64,000 bases of DNA, taken from assembly GCF_028867935.1 (NCBI RefSeq), contig NZ_JAPQNS010000007.1, positions 248,001 through 312,000 on the forward strand, read 5' to 3'. Positions 7,873 through 15,831 of this stretch are shown one piece after another (the first letter of the stretch is position 1; each line of letters begins with the position of its first letter). The DNA is from Flavobacterium sp. SUN052 (GTDB lineage Bacteria; Bacteroidota; Bacteroidia; Flavobacteriales; Flavobacteriaceae). The notes beneath the pieces were generated by a model. That model was not told the origin of the DNA and searched no databases. It worked only from the letters and a program-made list of their open reading frames with translations. The position numbers and the translations under genes are program-made.

Positions 7873-9147
7873 ATGAAAATCACGCTCTGGAAGTCAATCC
7901 TACTATCGGTGTTTGTTACCCTATCCTATTGGGCAAGAGCGCAAACCAACAACATCGTTATTGGCCACATCGACAGCCTATACTCAAAAACACTCCACGA
8001 GAACCGTAAAATCTGGGTGCATCTCCCCGATAGCGACCAAAATGGGGTGTATGCCAAACGACGCTACCCGGTGGTTTATCTGCTGGATGGAACCAGTCAC
8101 TTTTCGTCGGTGGTGGGCATGATTGACCAACTTAGTACCGTCAACGGCAATACGATTTTCCCCCAGATGATCGTGGTGGGGATTACCAATACTAACCGGC
8201 TGCGAGATCTGACCCCCACACCAGGGGGTGCAATGATTCCATCGCCAGCTGACAGTACCAGACGAAAAAACTCGGGCGGAGGGGAGCAATTCACCGCCTT
8301 CATCGAAGGCGAACTCATTCCCCACATTGATTCGCTGTATCCCACCGAGCCTTACAAAGTATTTATTGGGCATTCACTGGGTGGGCTGCTAGTCATCAAC
8401 ACGCTCCTTCATCACCCCAACTTGTTCAACGCCTACGTGGCCATCGACCCGAGTATGTGGTGGGCTGATCAGCAGCTGCTCCTAACCGCTAAGCAACTTA
8501 TAGCCAGCCAGAAGTACGCGGGGAAAGCCCTGTTTATGGGTATCGCCAATACGATGGAGTCCACCATGGACACCATACGGGTGCAAGCCGATACGAGTGG
8601 CGCTACCAAACACATTCGCTCCATCTTAGCCCTGGATCGTTTGCTGAAGGCCAATGGACAAACTGGCTTACGCTATCAGGGGAAATACTACGGCCTCGAT
8701 GACCATAGCTCCGTGCCACTCATCGCAACTTACGACGCTCTCCATTTCCTTTTTGATGCCTACTCATTCAAGCTGACCGATCCCGACTATGAGCAAGACA
8801 ATACCGGGTTAGTCGATAAATTAACCACCCATTTTAGGGCGGCCACCAGGCAGTTGGGCTATACGGTGAAGCCCCCGGAAAGTCTGGTCGACGAACTGGG
8901 CACTTTTATGGTATCCCAGCAGAAGTTTAAAAAAGCCGAAAGTCTGTTCAAACTCAATGTGGCCAATTACCCAGCCAGTTACCACACCTATGCCTCGTAT
9001 AGCGATTACTTTGTGGCTCAAAAAGACACCAGTAATGCCATCGCTCATTTTCAGCAATCGCTTTCGCTGCAAGAAACGCCCGCCACGCGAAAAAAGCTAA
9101 CGGCGCTTATTGGTCGGGCCAGCCCGGAGCCACCAACGAAGAAATAA
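7873..9147 (+). CDS. Secreted esterase-type alpha/beta hydrolase with TPR-like tail
   Basis: This 424-residue protein has a signal peptide (MKITLWKSILLSVFVTLSYWARAQ), then an esterase-D/Fes-type alpha/beta hydrolase domain (residues ~30-290): RYPVVYLLDG, the nucleophile elbow FIGHSLGG with Ser168, DPSMWW, and a late His in the DDHSSVP segment. Relatives hydrolyse siderophore or acyl esters; the substrate here is unknown. Residues ~300-415 form helical pairs resembling tetratricopeptide repeats (YTVKPPESLVDEL, QKFKKAESLFKLN, DTSNAIAHFQQSL). It converges with another hydrolase/TPR gene (9418-10560), separated by 270 bases. Confidence 0.85.
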   Translation: MKITLWKSILLSVFVTLSYWARAQTNNIVIGHIDSLYSKTLHENRKIWVHLPDSDQNGVYAKRRYPVVYLLDGTSHFSSVVGMIDQLSTVNGNTIFPQMIVVGITNTNRLRDLTPTPGGAMIPSPADSTRRKNSGGGEQFTAFIEGELIPHIDSLYPTEPYKVFIGHSLGGLLVINTLLHHPNLFNAYVAIDPSMWWADQQLLLTAKQLIASQKYAGKALFMGIANTMESTMDTIRVQADTSGATKHIRSILALDRLLKANGQTGLRYQGKYYGLDDHSSVPLIATYDALHFLFDAYSFKLTDPDYEQDNTGLVDKLTTHFRAATRQLGYTVKPPESLVDELGTFMVSQQKFKKAESLFKLNVANYPASYHTYASYSDYFVAQKDTSNAIAHFQQSLSLQETPATRKKLTALIGRASPEPPTKK

Positions 9148-9362
9148 TCCGTACAGTCCAGGCTGATTAGTTGGGCTTAGTTTCCTTTTCCCGCATAGAT
9201 AGGCTACCGCTAGCCGGACCAACGTGGTCCGAACGTCGGCCCGGCGGCATTCCAGTGCGGTTTGCCAATGATTAAAATCGTGAAGTTCACAGTAAGGCTC
9301 CTTTATCTCAAGATGGAGCCATTTCGTGAGATCAAGAAATTTGTAGCTACAAAATAGGAAAT

Positions 9363-9392
9363 CCAGCAACGCCTTGATCTGAGCGTTGCTGG
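9363..9392. terminator. Hairpin between convergent hydrolase genes
   Basis: A perfect 10-base stem (9363-9372 with 9383-9392, CCAGCAACGC/GCGTTGCTGG) with a 10-base loop lies between the convergent 7873-9147 and 9418-10560 genes. There is no strong T-run on either side, so a terminator role is tentative. Confidence 0.4.
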
Positions 9393-9417
9393 CACAGGAT
9401 TTACCACAGACAGGAGG

Positions 9418-10560
9418 CTATCTTTCCAGCGTCTCCAATACCTTCCGCGCATGCTCATTTTTGGGATTGAGTTGCAAGGCTTTTTTATAGTTTTCTATCG
9501 CTAATCCCTTCTGATCGGCCTTTAAATAGGCGTCTCCTAGACTATCATACGTGTTAGCGTTGTCCGGATGCAGGGCCACATTCAGTTGAAAAACCTCGAT
9601 GGCTTTGGTCGTCTCCTGTTGCTTTAACAAAGAATATCCCCACTCATTCAAATCGTCCACCGAGTGCCAATACTTCATCAGATTCCGACGGTCCTCATTA
9701 GAGGCTTGCTGCTGCTGAGCATAGCCTCGTTCCAACAAGGCCGCTTTGGCAGTGGGCGCTACATGTTGAGCGTACTGGGTTACAATAGCATTAAGGACCA
9801 ATTGACGATTGGAGAAAAAGATATAGTGGCCACATTCATAAGCCAATAAGTACTTCCGTTGGGGTGAGGACGCAACAAAATCCAGATGGCAGTTTTTCCA
9901 GCGCTTATCATTGGGGCTTCCTTCGAAGAGCGTTTTTTCGGCTACCAGATCAAGTACGGGAATATGGGTCGGTAAGGGATGCTGCCTGATGAGCTGAATA
10001 GTTTGGCGGAATGATTCCGATGCGTTCATCTGCTGGAGGTGTTCTTCGGTAAAGAAACTAGGTAAATTCGCATCAATGAACACGATCGCTTTCACCTGGT
10101 TGGGGTATTGCTGGCTATACAGAATGCTGTAAAAGCTGCCTAACGAATGAGCAACTAGCATCTTAGGACCTGTGAATCCCAGTTTGCTGAGGGTCGTAGC
10201 CAGTCCTGTGACCTCTTGATCAATAGGGACATAGTCTTTACTTTTGGTGCTTTTGCCCAAGCCCATCCGATCATAAGTGATAATGGGTGCTTGAGTAATA
10301 TCGGCCAGCGGTTGCGTAAGTCCATTCCAGACCGTGGCCGCATCACCTCCCCCTGCTTCTAACAAAATGGGGGCCCCTCTTCCCGGAATGATTTTCACAT
10401 GAAGTTTATAGGGACCGACATCGAGTAAGGTATCAATAGAGCGGTGTTGCCCTTCCAGGTTAGCTAAGGTGGATTTTGTCTGACTATATGCTACTAAGCC
10501 AACTTGTAAGATCAACCAGATTGATAGTTGGAGGGTAGAAGGAAATTGTTTGCATCCCAT
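9418..10560 (-). CDS. Secreted alpha/beta hydrolase with C-terminal TPRs
   Basis: This 380-residue protein has an N-terminal hydrophobic signal (residues ~10-27), then an alpha/beta hydrolase fold with the PILLEAGGGD oxyanion loop, TYDRMGLGKS, and the nucleophile elbow VAHSLGSF (Ser139). A conserved ECGHYIFF near residue 240 supplies the probable catalytic His. Residues ~305-375 form two clear tetratricopeptide repeats (TKAIEVFQLNVALHPDNANTYDSLGDAYLK, then a second ending LNPKNEHARKVL). It is unrelated in detail to the hydrolase at 7873-9147 but has the same hydrolase-plus-TPR design and faces it. Substrate unknown. Confidence 0.85.
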   Translation of the reverse strand: MGCKQFPSTLQLSIWLILQVGLVAYSQTKSTLANLEGQHRSIDTLLDVGPYKLHVKIIPGRGAPILLEAGGGDAATVWNGLTQPLADITQAPIITYDRMGLGKSTKSKDYVPIDQEVTGLATTLSKLGFTGPKMLVAHSLGSFYSILYSQQYPNQVKAIVFIDANLPSFFTEEHLQQMNASESFRQTIQLIRQHPLPTHIPVLDLVAEKTLFEGSPNDKRWKNCHLDFVASSPQRKYLLAYECGHYIFFSNRQLVLNAIVTQYAQHVAPTAKAALLERGYAQQQQASNEDRRNLMKYWHSVDDLNEWGYSLLKQQETTKAIEVFQLNVALHPDNANTYDSLGDAYLKADQKGLAIENYKKALQLNPKNEHARKVLETLER

Positions 10561-10715
10561 GGTAGTGAAATTTTTCGTGGAAACTTCAACATGCCAGGAA
10601 GGTTACAGTGCATATCTAAAAAACTAGTAGCCCATGATTAAAGCTCTTAGGGACTGTCATGCGGCTACTTGACGAAATCTAACTTTGCCCAGTGCGTACT
10701 ATATTAACGTTGGCT

Positions 10716-10774
10716 CTCTTTAAACGCCCGACTATTAAATACACACATTGCGCTTCGTCTTAAGTAGGAGCCTT
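10716..10774 (+). repeat. Flanking direct repeat, left copy
   Basis: Two blocks match the region 12060-12123 in the same orientation: CTCTTTAAACGCCC-like (10716-10730, 13 of 15 bases) and TTCGTCT...TAGGAGCCTT (10751-10774, 19 of 24 bases), with 20 bases between blocks here and 25 in the other copy. The two copies bracket the propeller lipoprotein gene. Confidence 0.4.
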
Positions 10775-10899
10775 TTTGTAAAACAGTTGTATAGGCAATG
10801 TTTTTGTTCAATAAGTCCAACTAAGTAGGGGCAAAAATCCCCAGTAGTCAGGAAAATCGGACGGCACAGGCCGCCCGGCGCCGAAGCGGCTCTTTTACG

Positions 10900-10934
10900 T
10901 TTGGTTAACATTCATTAACAGACCGTTAACCAAA
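10900..10934. promoter_or_regulatory. Palindrome upstream of propeller gene promoter
   Basis: TTTGGTTAAC (10900-10909) and GTTAACCAAA (10925-10934) are perfect reverse complements with a 15-base spacer, ending 18 bases before the -7 element. Position and symmetry suit a dimeric regulator site; no regulator is identified. Confidence 0.4.
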
Positions 10935-10952
10935 GTTCAATATAAAAATTAA

Positions 10953-10960
10953 TAGGTTTG
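10953..10960 (+). promoter_or_regulatory. -7 promoter element of propeller lipoprotein gene
   Basis: TAGGTTTG matches TAnnTTTG and places the transcript start about 37 bases before the ATG at 11004. A TTTG at -33 is not evident, so activation from the adjacent palindrome is possible. Confidence 0.5.
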
Positions 10961-11003
10961 CAGCTCACCGCAGTGGTTGAAATTCCTGAAAACAAAACCA
11001 GAA

Positions 11004-12047
11004 ATGACGAAGCTCGTATCCGTTGGTGCTTTATCGATGCTTGTTTGTTGCACCGCCTGTCAAGGACAAAAAAAAACAGACCTCTCAAAAGATACGATCA
11101 ATTACACGATCAAAGACACCGTCACTTCCTACGGGCCTAACAGAATGGTTCGCAATATAAAGCAAGATAGAAACGGAAACATTTTGTTTGCGGCATCACG
11201 GGGTGGGGTTTTTCGATATGATGGAAAATCGTTTACCAATATCGCCAGTAAAATAGGCTCGCGCCGATACTGGGATGTGCTGGAAGATCGGGGCGGAAAC
11301 CAGTGGTTCGCTACCAGTGATTCGGGAGTGTATAAGTACAATGGGAAAATCTTTCAGCATTTCACAACAAGGGAGGGACTTGTCAATAATAGGATTGGGA
11401 AAATTTATGAAGATAAAGCCGGTACTATTTGGTTGGGTACCGGTGGGGGAATAAGTTGTTACGATCCCAGCCGGGCAGATGGGAAATCCTTTCGAAGTTT
11501 TACACCACAAGACGGACTTTCCAACAATGATATTACTACGATCCTGGAAGACAAAACCGGGAAAATATGGTTTGGCACAAGGGGCGATGCTTATTTTTAT
11601 GATGGAAAAACATTTACTGTTTTCAGAACTAAAGACGGTAAAGCCTTCAACAACGTTTGGTCAATAATCGAAGATAAACAAGGAAGCATTTGGCTGGGTA
11701 GCAATGCTGGTCTTTGGCGCTATGATGGCAGAACCTTTACGAAGGTATCGAACAGAGGTGCTACAGCGATGATCGAAGATCAAAAAGGGAACATCTGGAC
11801 TACCGGTGCAGTAAATCCTAATGGAGTCGGGACCTGGAAACTTTTACGTTATGATCAAAAGTCCTTGTACGATGAAAAGCCAACTGTAACCGAGATAATG
11901 TCAATGGAAGGGCCGGGCATGCTTTGTGGGATTCTGGCAGCTACCGATGGCAGTATTTGGTTTGGCGCTTTGGGGACTATAAGTGGCGTGTTTCGTTATG
12001 ATGGAAAAACCATTACCGACTTTAGACGGAAAGATGATCAGAAATAA
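11004..12047 (+). CDS. Lipoprotein with two-component-regulator-type beta-propeller repeats
   Basis: This 347-residue protein starts at the ATG at 11004 (an upstream TTG at 10977 would add nine charged residues before the signal). The signal MTKLVSVGALSMLVCCTAC leads to a likely lipidated Cys. The remainder consists of ~8 blade repeats of the Reg_prop type, each of the pattern I-x-x-D-x-x-G-N-I-W-F-(G/A)-T followed by YDGK-(S/T)-F. Such propellers usually form the sensor half of hybrid histidine kinases, but this protein ends after the propeller with no Y_Y_Y domain, membrane helix or kinase. It is visibly richer in A+T than its neighbours and is bracketed by degenerate direct repeats, suggesting acquisition. 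Confidence 0.85.
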   Translation: MTKLVSVGALSMLVCCTACQGQKKTDLSKDTINYTIKDTVTSYGPNRMVRNIKQDRNGNILFAASRGGVFRYDGKSFTNIASKIGSRRYWDVLEDRGGNQWFATSDSGVYKYNGKIFQHFTTREGLVNNRIGKIYEDKAGTIWLGTGGGISCYDPSRADGKSFRSFTPQDGLSNNDITTILEDKTGKIWFGTRGDAYFYDGKTFTVFRTKDGKAFNNVWSIIEDKQGSIWLGSNAGLWRYDGRTFTKVSNRGATAMIEDQKGNIWTTGAVNPNGVGTWKLLRYDQKSLYDEKPTVTEIMSMEGPGMLCGILAATDGSIWFGALGTISGVFRYDGKTITDFRRKDDQK

Positions 12048-12059
12048 GGTGTGTGCCAT

Positions 12060-12123
12060 CTCTTTTAACGCCCATTTCTTGAAGCAGATGTATGAAACTC
12101 CGTTCGTCTCACTTAGGAGCCTT
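12060..12123 (+). repeat. Flanking direct repeat, right copy
   Basis: Counterpart of 10716-10774: blocks 12060-12074 and 12100-12123 align in the same orientation and order. It begins 13 bases after the propeller gene stop. Confidence 0.4.
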
Positions 12124-12219
12124 AATCGAGACCAGACAATCCGAAGATTTCCTTAATTGTCTTTCAAGAAGCCCTCGATATGGCAGCCCTCTTAGGGTAG
12201 CCCAAAGGGATCCGGTATA

Positions 12220-12984
12220 CTAAAGCGAAGAAGCCAGCCGGAACCCTAGGTTGGCGTAGCCTAACCGGAAGGGGTTGCGATAGGCTACGCGGCTTTTAGC
12301 GGGTTCGCTGGTCCGGTTACCACCCCGGAAAACACGATGCGGCCCTGTAGCAGGACCCTTGGGATCATGTTCCGGACTGTTGGCATAATAGGTCTCATCA
12401 TACCAATCGTTGCACCATTCAAAGACATTGCCCGACATATCATATAAGCCCAATTCATTGGCCTCTTTTTGGCCAACAGGATGAATAGTTGATGGGCTGT
12501 TGGCAAACGTCCAGGCTACCCCATTGACATCATTACTACCGGCATAGTCAAACCCCTTGCTCTTTATACCCCCTCTTGCCGCATACTCCCATTCTGCTTC
12601 GGTAGGCAGGCGATAGGTCTTACCGGATAAGGTATTCAACTTTGTTATAAATGTCTGGATATCATCCCAGCCGACAGCGGTTACCGGGCAATCCATACAA
12701 TTGGTACGACCGGAAGGATTAGTGCCCATAACGTTTTGCCATTGTGCCAGCGTAGTTTCATACTTAGCTAGTTTAAAACTGCTTAGGGTAACCGTATGGA
12801 TTGGCTGTTCATTATCATTCTCATGGCCACCCATTGCAAAACTACCGCCCTGCACCGTGACCATGTCCGGCTCAAAGCTATTACCAAACGCGGTTGCGTT
12901 TCCTGATCGCTTCGAGTGGTCATGCCACCATGGAGTAGCCACAGTCATTATCAGCAGAATGGCTATAAAAATGGATTTCATCAA
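12220..12984 (-). CDS. Secreted SUMF1/formylglycine-generating-enzyme-like protein
   Basis: This 254-residue protein has a signal peptide (MMKSIFIAILLIMTVATPWW) and a full SUMF1 domain: VQGGSFAMGG, FKLAKYETT, the CPVTAVGWDD segment, TYRLPTEAEWEYAARGG, MSGNVFEWCNDWY, FRGGNR and NLGFRLA. In true formylglycine-generating enzymes two Cys sit in the region after the FRGG motif. Here that stretch (TSEPAKSRVAYR) has none, so it is unlikely to activate sulfatases. Non-enzymatic SUMF1 proteins are common in Bacteroidota and often bind partners or ligands. It is preceded by a 395-base gap without genes and stands alone. Confidence 0.85.
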   Translation of the reverse strand: MMKSIFIAILLIMTVATPWWHDHSKRSGNATAFGNSFEPDMVTVQGGSFAMGGHENDNEQPIHTVTLSSFKLAKYETTLAQWQNVMGTNPSGRTNCMDCPVTAVGWDDIQTFITKLNTLSGKTYRLPTEAEWEYAARGGIKSKGFDYAGSNDVNGVAWTFANSPSTIHPVGQKEANELGLYDMSGNVFEWCNDWYDETYYANSPEHDPKGPATGPHRVFRGGNRTSEPAKSRVAYRNPFRLGYANLGFRLASSL

Positions 12985-13379
12985 TGATTTTTTTGCTGGC
13001 GTTTTTGGAACCTCTTTCTATAATTCAATTAAGCCACGTTTCTACTTTGAGTGCTTGACGCTAATCAGCTGGTGGTGTGTGAAGTAAGCCGCCCAACAAG
13101 CTTGCAGACTGAACAAACGAATGAGGCAACATGAATCATGAAACGCCCGTTTCTGCAAGACGCAGGCCGCCGACTCAAACGTTGGGCGAAATCTTATAGA
13201 AGCGATCTTAAATTGTCGTTTCACAAATCAAAGTCTGATTATCAAAAATTGCCTGAGTTAATGAAACATGTACGTTTCCTGGTACAGAAGATATAGCCGA
13301 GAGGCCGACTCAATAGGCGTGGGGTGTATTTGGCTGAATATCTCTGTCAAACACAAAATTAATCTATTGGTTTTCATTC
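12985..13379. other. Intergenic region, no gene seen
   Basis: These 395 bases lie between the SUMF1-like gene start and the end of the first permease gene. Short reading frames here lack coding features. The only structure noted is the attC-like inverted element at 13091-13187. Confidence 0.5.
13091..13187. other. Possible attC-like inverted element
   Basis: GCCCAAC (13091-13097) and GTTGGGC (13181-13187) form complementary ends 97 bases apart that fit the RYYYAAC/GTTRRRY core sites of integron attC sites. Inside them CTTGCAG (13101-13107) pairs with CTGCAAG (13153-13159), though asymmetrically. No integrase or cassette array is present, so the match could be chance. Confidence 0.25.
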
Positions 13380-15788
13380 TTATTCACTTCTCAAACTAGT
13401 AACCGGGTTCACCAGCGCGGCTTTGATAACCTGTAAGCCGACGACCAAACTTGTCAGAATAGCCAGCCCAATTCCCACCTGAATGAATGGTTGCCAGCTT
13501 ATGGTGGTGTGGTAGGCATAGTCGGAAAGCCAACTGGTAAGGACCCAGTACGTGAGCGGCCAGGCCAGCACATTGGCTAGTACAATCACCCAGATGTACT
13601 CCTGCAAAAACAACCCAATTACATTCGGGACTGAGGCACCCAGCACTTTTCGGATGCCCACTTCTTTAGTCCGTCGGGCCACGCTCAGGGATACCAGACC
13701 AACTACACCTAGCAGCACAATCAGCAGCGCAAGTCCCGTAGCCAGATAAGCAGCTTTCTCTAACTGCAATTCCGTTTTGTAGAGCTTTTCAAGGGTTTGA
13801 TCCATGAAGGCATAGTCGAGGGGAGCATCCGGGAATAGGGAACGCCATTTTTGCTCAATGGAAGCCATAGTCTCTTTCGTATTTCCTGGTGACAGTCGAA
13901 ATGAGAAAAACCGATAAAGGGGGCGATTTTGAACGTGCGCAAAGACGATTGGCCCAATGGCCTGATGCATAGTGCCCACATGAAAATTTCGCGTTACCCC
14001 GTCTATTCTGAACGTGCGCGCACCGCCCTGAAACTGCACCGACTGGCCAAGTGCCGCTTCAGGTGTTTTGAACCCTAAAGCTTTGGCGGCCAATTCGTTA
14101 ATCACCATACTGGTAGAGTCGTAACTCCCTTGTCCATAGTGAAAGTACCGACCTGCCCACATAGCAATCTGATATGTCTGGGCGTAGTTTTCATCGGTTG
14201 TCATGATCTTTACGCTGATAGCCTGCGTAGAATCCCGCCCGGTGGGGTAAAGATTGCCACTATTTCCCACGTTGTTATTGGGAATCTCATAGGACAAACT
14301 AGCCGACTGAACGCCGGGCAAACGAGCAAACTGATCGCGGGCGGCTTGCATACGGGTTACACCTTCCAATGTCCAGGTGCGTGGCAGCGACGAAACCGTT
14401 AGCACAGCCTCCTTTTTAAACCCAAGATCGGTGTTAAAAAAGTAAGTGATTTGGCGCGATACAATCACCGCGCCCACAAATACGAAAATGGCGATGGTGA
14501 ACTGAACCGTTACCAGACTCCGGCGAAATAAAGCCCCCTCGCGCACCGATTTCCCTTTTCCTTTCAACGAATCGACCGACGAATATCCCGACAGATGTAA
14601 GGCCGGGTAGCCGCCCGCCAAACCCCCAACCACTAAAACCAACACCAGCAAAAGCCAGCTATACTGCCAGGGCAATCCCCAAAGCGATGGAAGTGCTTTT
14701 CCAACTACTTCGCCAAATAGAGGTCTGAAAACAACGTAAAGCCCTACCGAAAGCAACATAGATATAGTTGTCAGAGCAAATGCTTCGGTTAGAAACTGAA
14801 CGGTTAACTGCCGACGAAGCCCACCCAAGGCTTTCCGAACGCCAATTTCGCGCAAGCGCGACGACGAGCTACCCATTGACAGGTTTACGAAGTTGACCAC
14901 CGCCATCAACAAAATGAATAAGGCCACAGCGGTGAGAGTCATAATCATTTTCCGAACCAAACCGTTGTTGCTTTGCAGGTAATAGTCCGCCAGCGGGCTT
15001 ACATATGCTGTCAGGTTTTTCTGAATTTCAGGCGGGGCATTCGTAGCTATCAACTGGGCAAGTGGCTTTTCCAGGTCCTTTGGCATAACGCCCGGCTGCA
15101 ACTCGACATAGTTGACAATGTATGGATTTTGCCAGCTGGTCAGGTCGGCACCAAAAGCACCCAGCGCTCCTAAAGCCATAAACACCTCGTTGGCTTCGGT
15201 GAGCAGGTTCGATACGGAATTGGGCGGCAGCGGTTTCAACACGCCGGTTACCAAAAATTCCTGCTTACCCACCTGTGGTGTTTCAACGGTTAGCGATTCA
15301 TTTAGCACATCGGTTTTTCCAAATAATTTTTCGGCTTTGGCCGCTGTAATCACAATGGCGTTAGGTCCCGTGAGCGCCGTTTTTGGATTACCGTGTAGCA
15401 GTTCGAACCCAAACATCGTCAACAAGGTAGAGTCGCCGATTTGTATGGACTCCCGAAAGTGGTTGGCTCCTTTCGAGATCGTTGCGCTGACGCCGTGAAA
15501 TCGATAATAATTGGCGACTAAGGCCGGATACTGGGTTTTCAGGGCTGGACCAATGGGAGCCAGCGACGTGATGGGCATGCCCATGTTTTCCTGCTTCCAG
15601 TTGCTTTGCACAATGCATTGCTGGGCATTGTTGCGCAACTGCCGATTCACCTGAAACTCGCCCCATACATACGCTCCGATGAGCAACGAGAACGTAATCC
15701 CTACGGCTAAACCCGTGATGTTTAGTAGTGAATAGAACCGGCGACGAAGCAGGTTTCTCCAGGCGATTTTGAGATAATTTTCGAACAT
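13380..15788 (-). CDS. FtsX/MacB-type ABC transporter permease (permease 1)
   Basis: This 802-residue inner-membrane protein has the duplicated MacB-like plan: TM1 just after MFENYLKIAWRNLLRRRFYS, a large periplasmic domain (~45-280), three TM helices around an EIGVRKALGG loop, a linker TM near residue 430, a second periplasmic domain, and three final TM helices around EVGIRKVLGAS. It ends in NPVTSLRSE, as the other three permeases end in NPVKSLRSE. The family works with a separate ATPase in exporting or releasing substrates, or in signalling; no ATPase gene is in the window. It is closest to permease 3 (18739-21147) and lies 43 bases downstream of permease 2. Confidence 0.9.
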   Translation of the reverse strand: MFENYLKIAWRNLLRRRFYSLLNITGLAVGITFSLLIGAYVWGEFQVNRQLRNNAQQCIVQSNWKQENMGMPITSLAPIGPALKTQYPALVANYYRFHGVSATISKGANHFRESIQIGDSTLLTMFGFELLHGNPKTALTGPNAIVITAAKAEKLFGKTDVLNESLTVETPQVGKQEFLVTGVLKPLPPNSVSNLLTEANEVFMALGALGAFGADLTSWQNPYIVNYVELQPGVMPKDLEKPLAQLIATNAPPEIQKNLTAYVSPLADYYLQSNNGLVRKMIMTLTAVALFILLMAVVNFVNLSMGSSSSRLREIGVRKALGGLRRQLTVQFLTEAFALTTISMLLSVGLYVVFRPLFGEVVGKALPSLWGLPWQYSWLLLVLVLVVGGLAGGYPALHLSGYSSVDSLKGKGKSVREGALFRRSLVTVQFTIAIFVFVGAVIVSRQITYFFNTDLGFKKEAVLTVSSLPRTWTLEGVTRMQAARDQFARLPGVQSASLSYEIPNNNVGNSGNLYPTGRDSTQAISVKIMTTDENYAQTYQIAMWAGRYFHYGQGSYDSTSMVINELAAKALGFKTPEAALGQSVQFQGGARTFRIDGVTRNFHVGTMHQAIGPIVFAHVQNRPLYRFFSFRLSPGNTKETMASIEQKWRSLFPDAPLDYAFMDQTLEKLYKTELQLEKAAYLATGLALLIVLLGVVGLVSLSVARRTKEVGIRKVLGASVPNVIGLFLQEYIWVIVLANVLAWPLTYWVLTSWLSDYAYHTTISWQPFIQVGIGLAILTSLVVGLQVIKAALVNPVTSLRSE

Positions 15789-15831
15789 GATGTCTGGACC
15801 CGTTTGGGCTGGATTTGAATGGTTTTCGGAA

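Larger units (their letters stand above)
10561..11003. other. Intergenic region between divergent hydrolase and propeller genes
   Basis: These 443 bases hold no convincing gene. They contain an isolated -7-like TAACTTTG (10680-10687, plus strand), a degenerate direct repeat (10716-10774) that recurs after the propeller gene, a small G/C stem around 10832-10850, a perfect palindrome (10900-10934) and the -7 element of the downstream gene (10953-10960). Confidence 0.6.

Noticed and set aside
9097..9369. 90-codon minus-strand frame between the two hydrolase genes
   Set aside because: It overlaps the 3' end of the 7873 gene, has an Arg/Trp/Leu-rich random-looking composition, and no motif.
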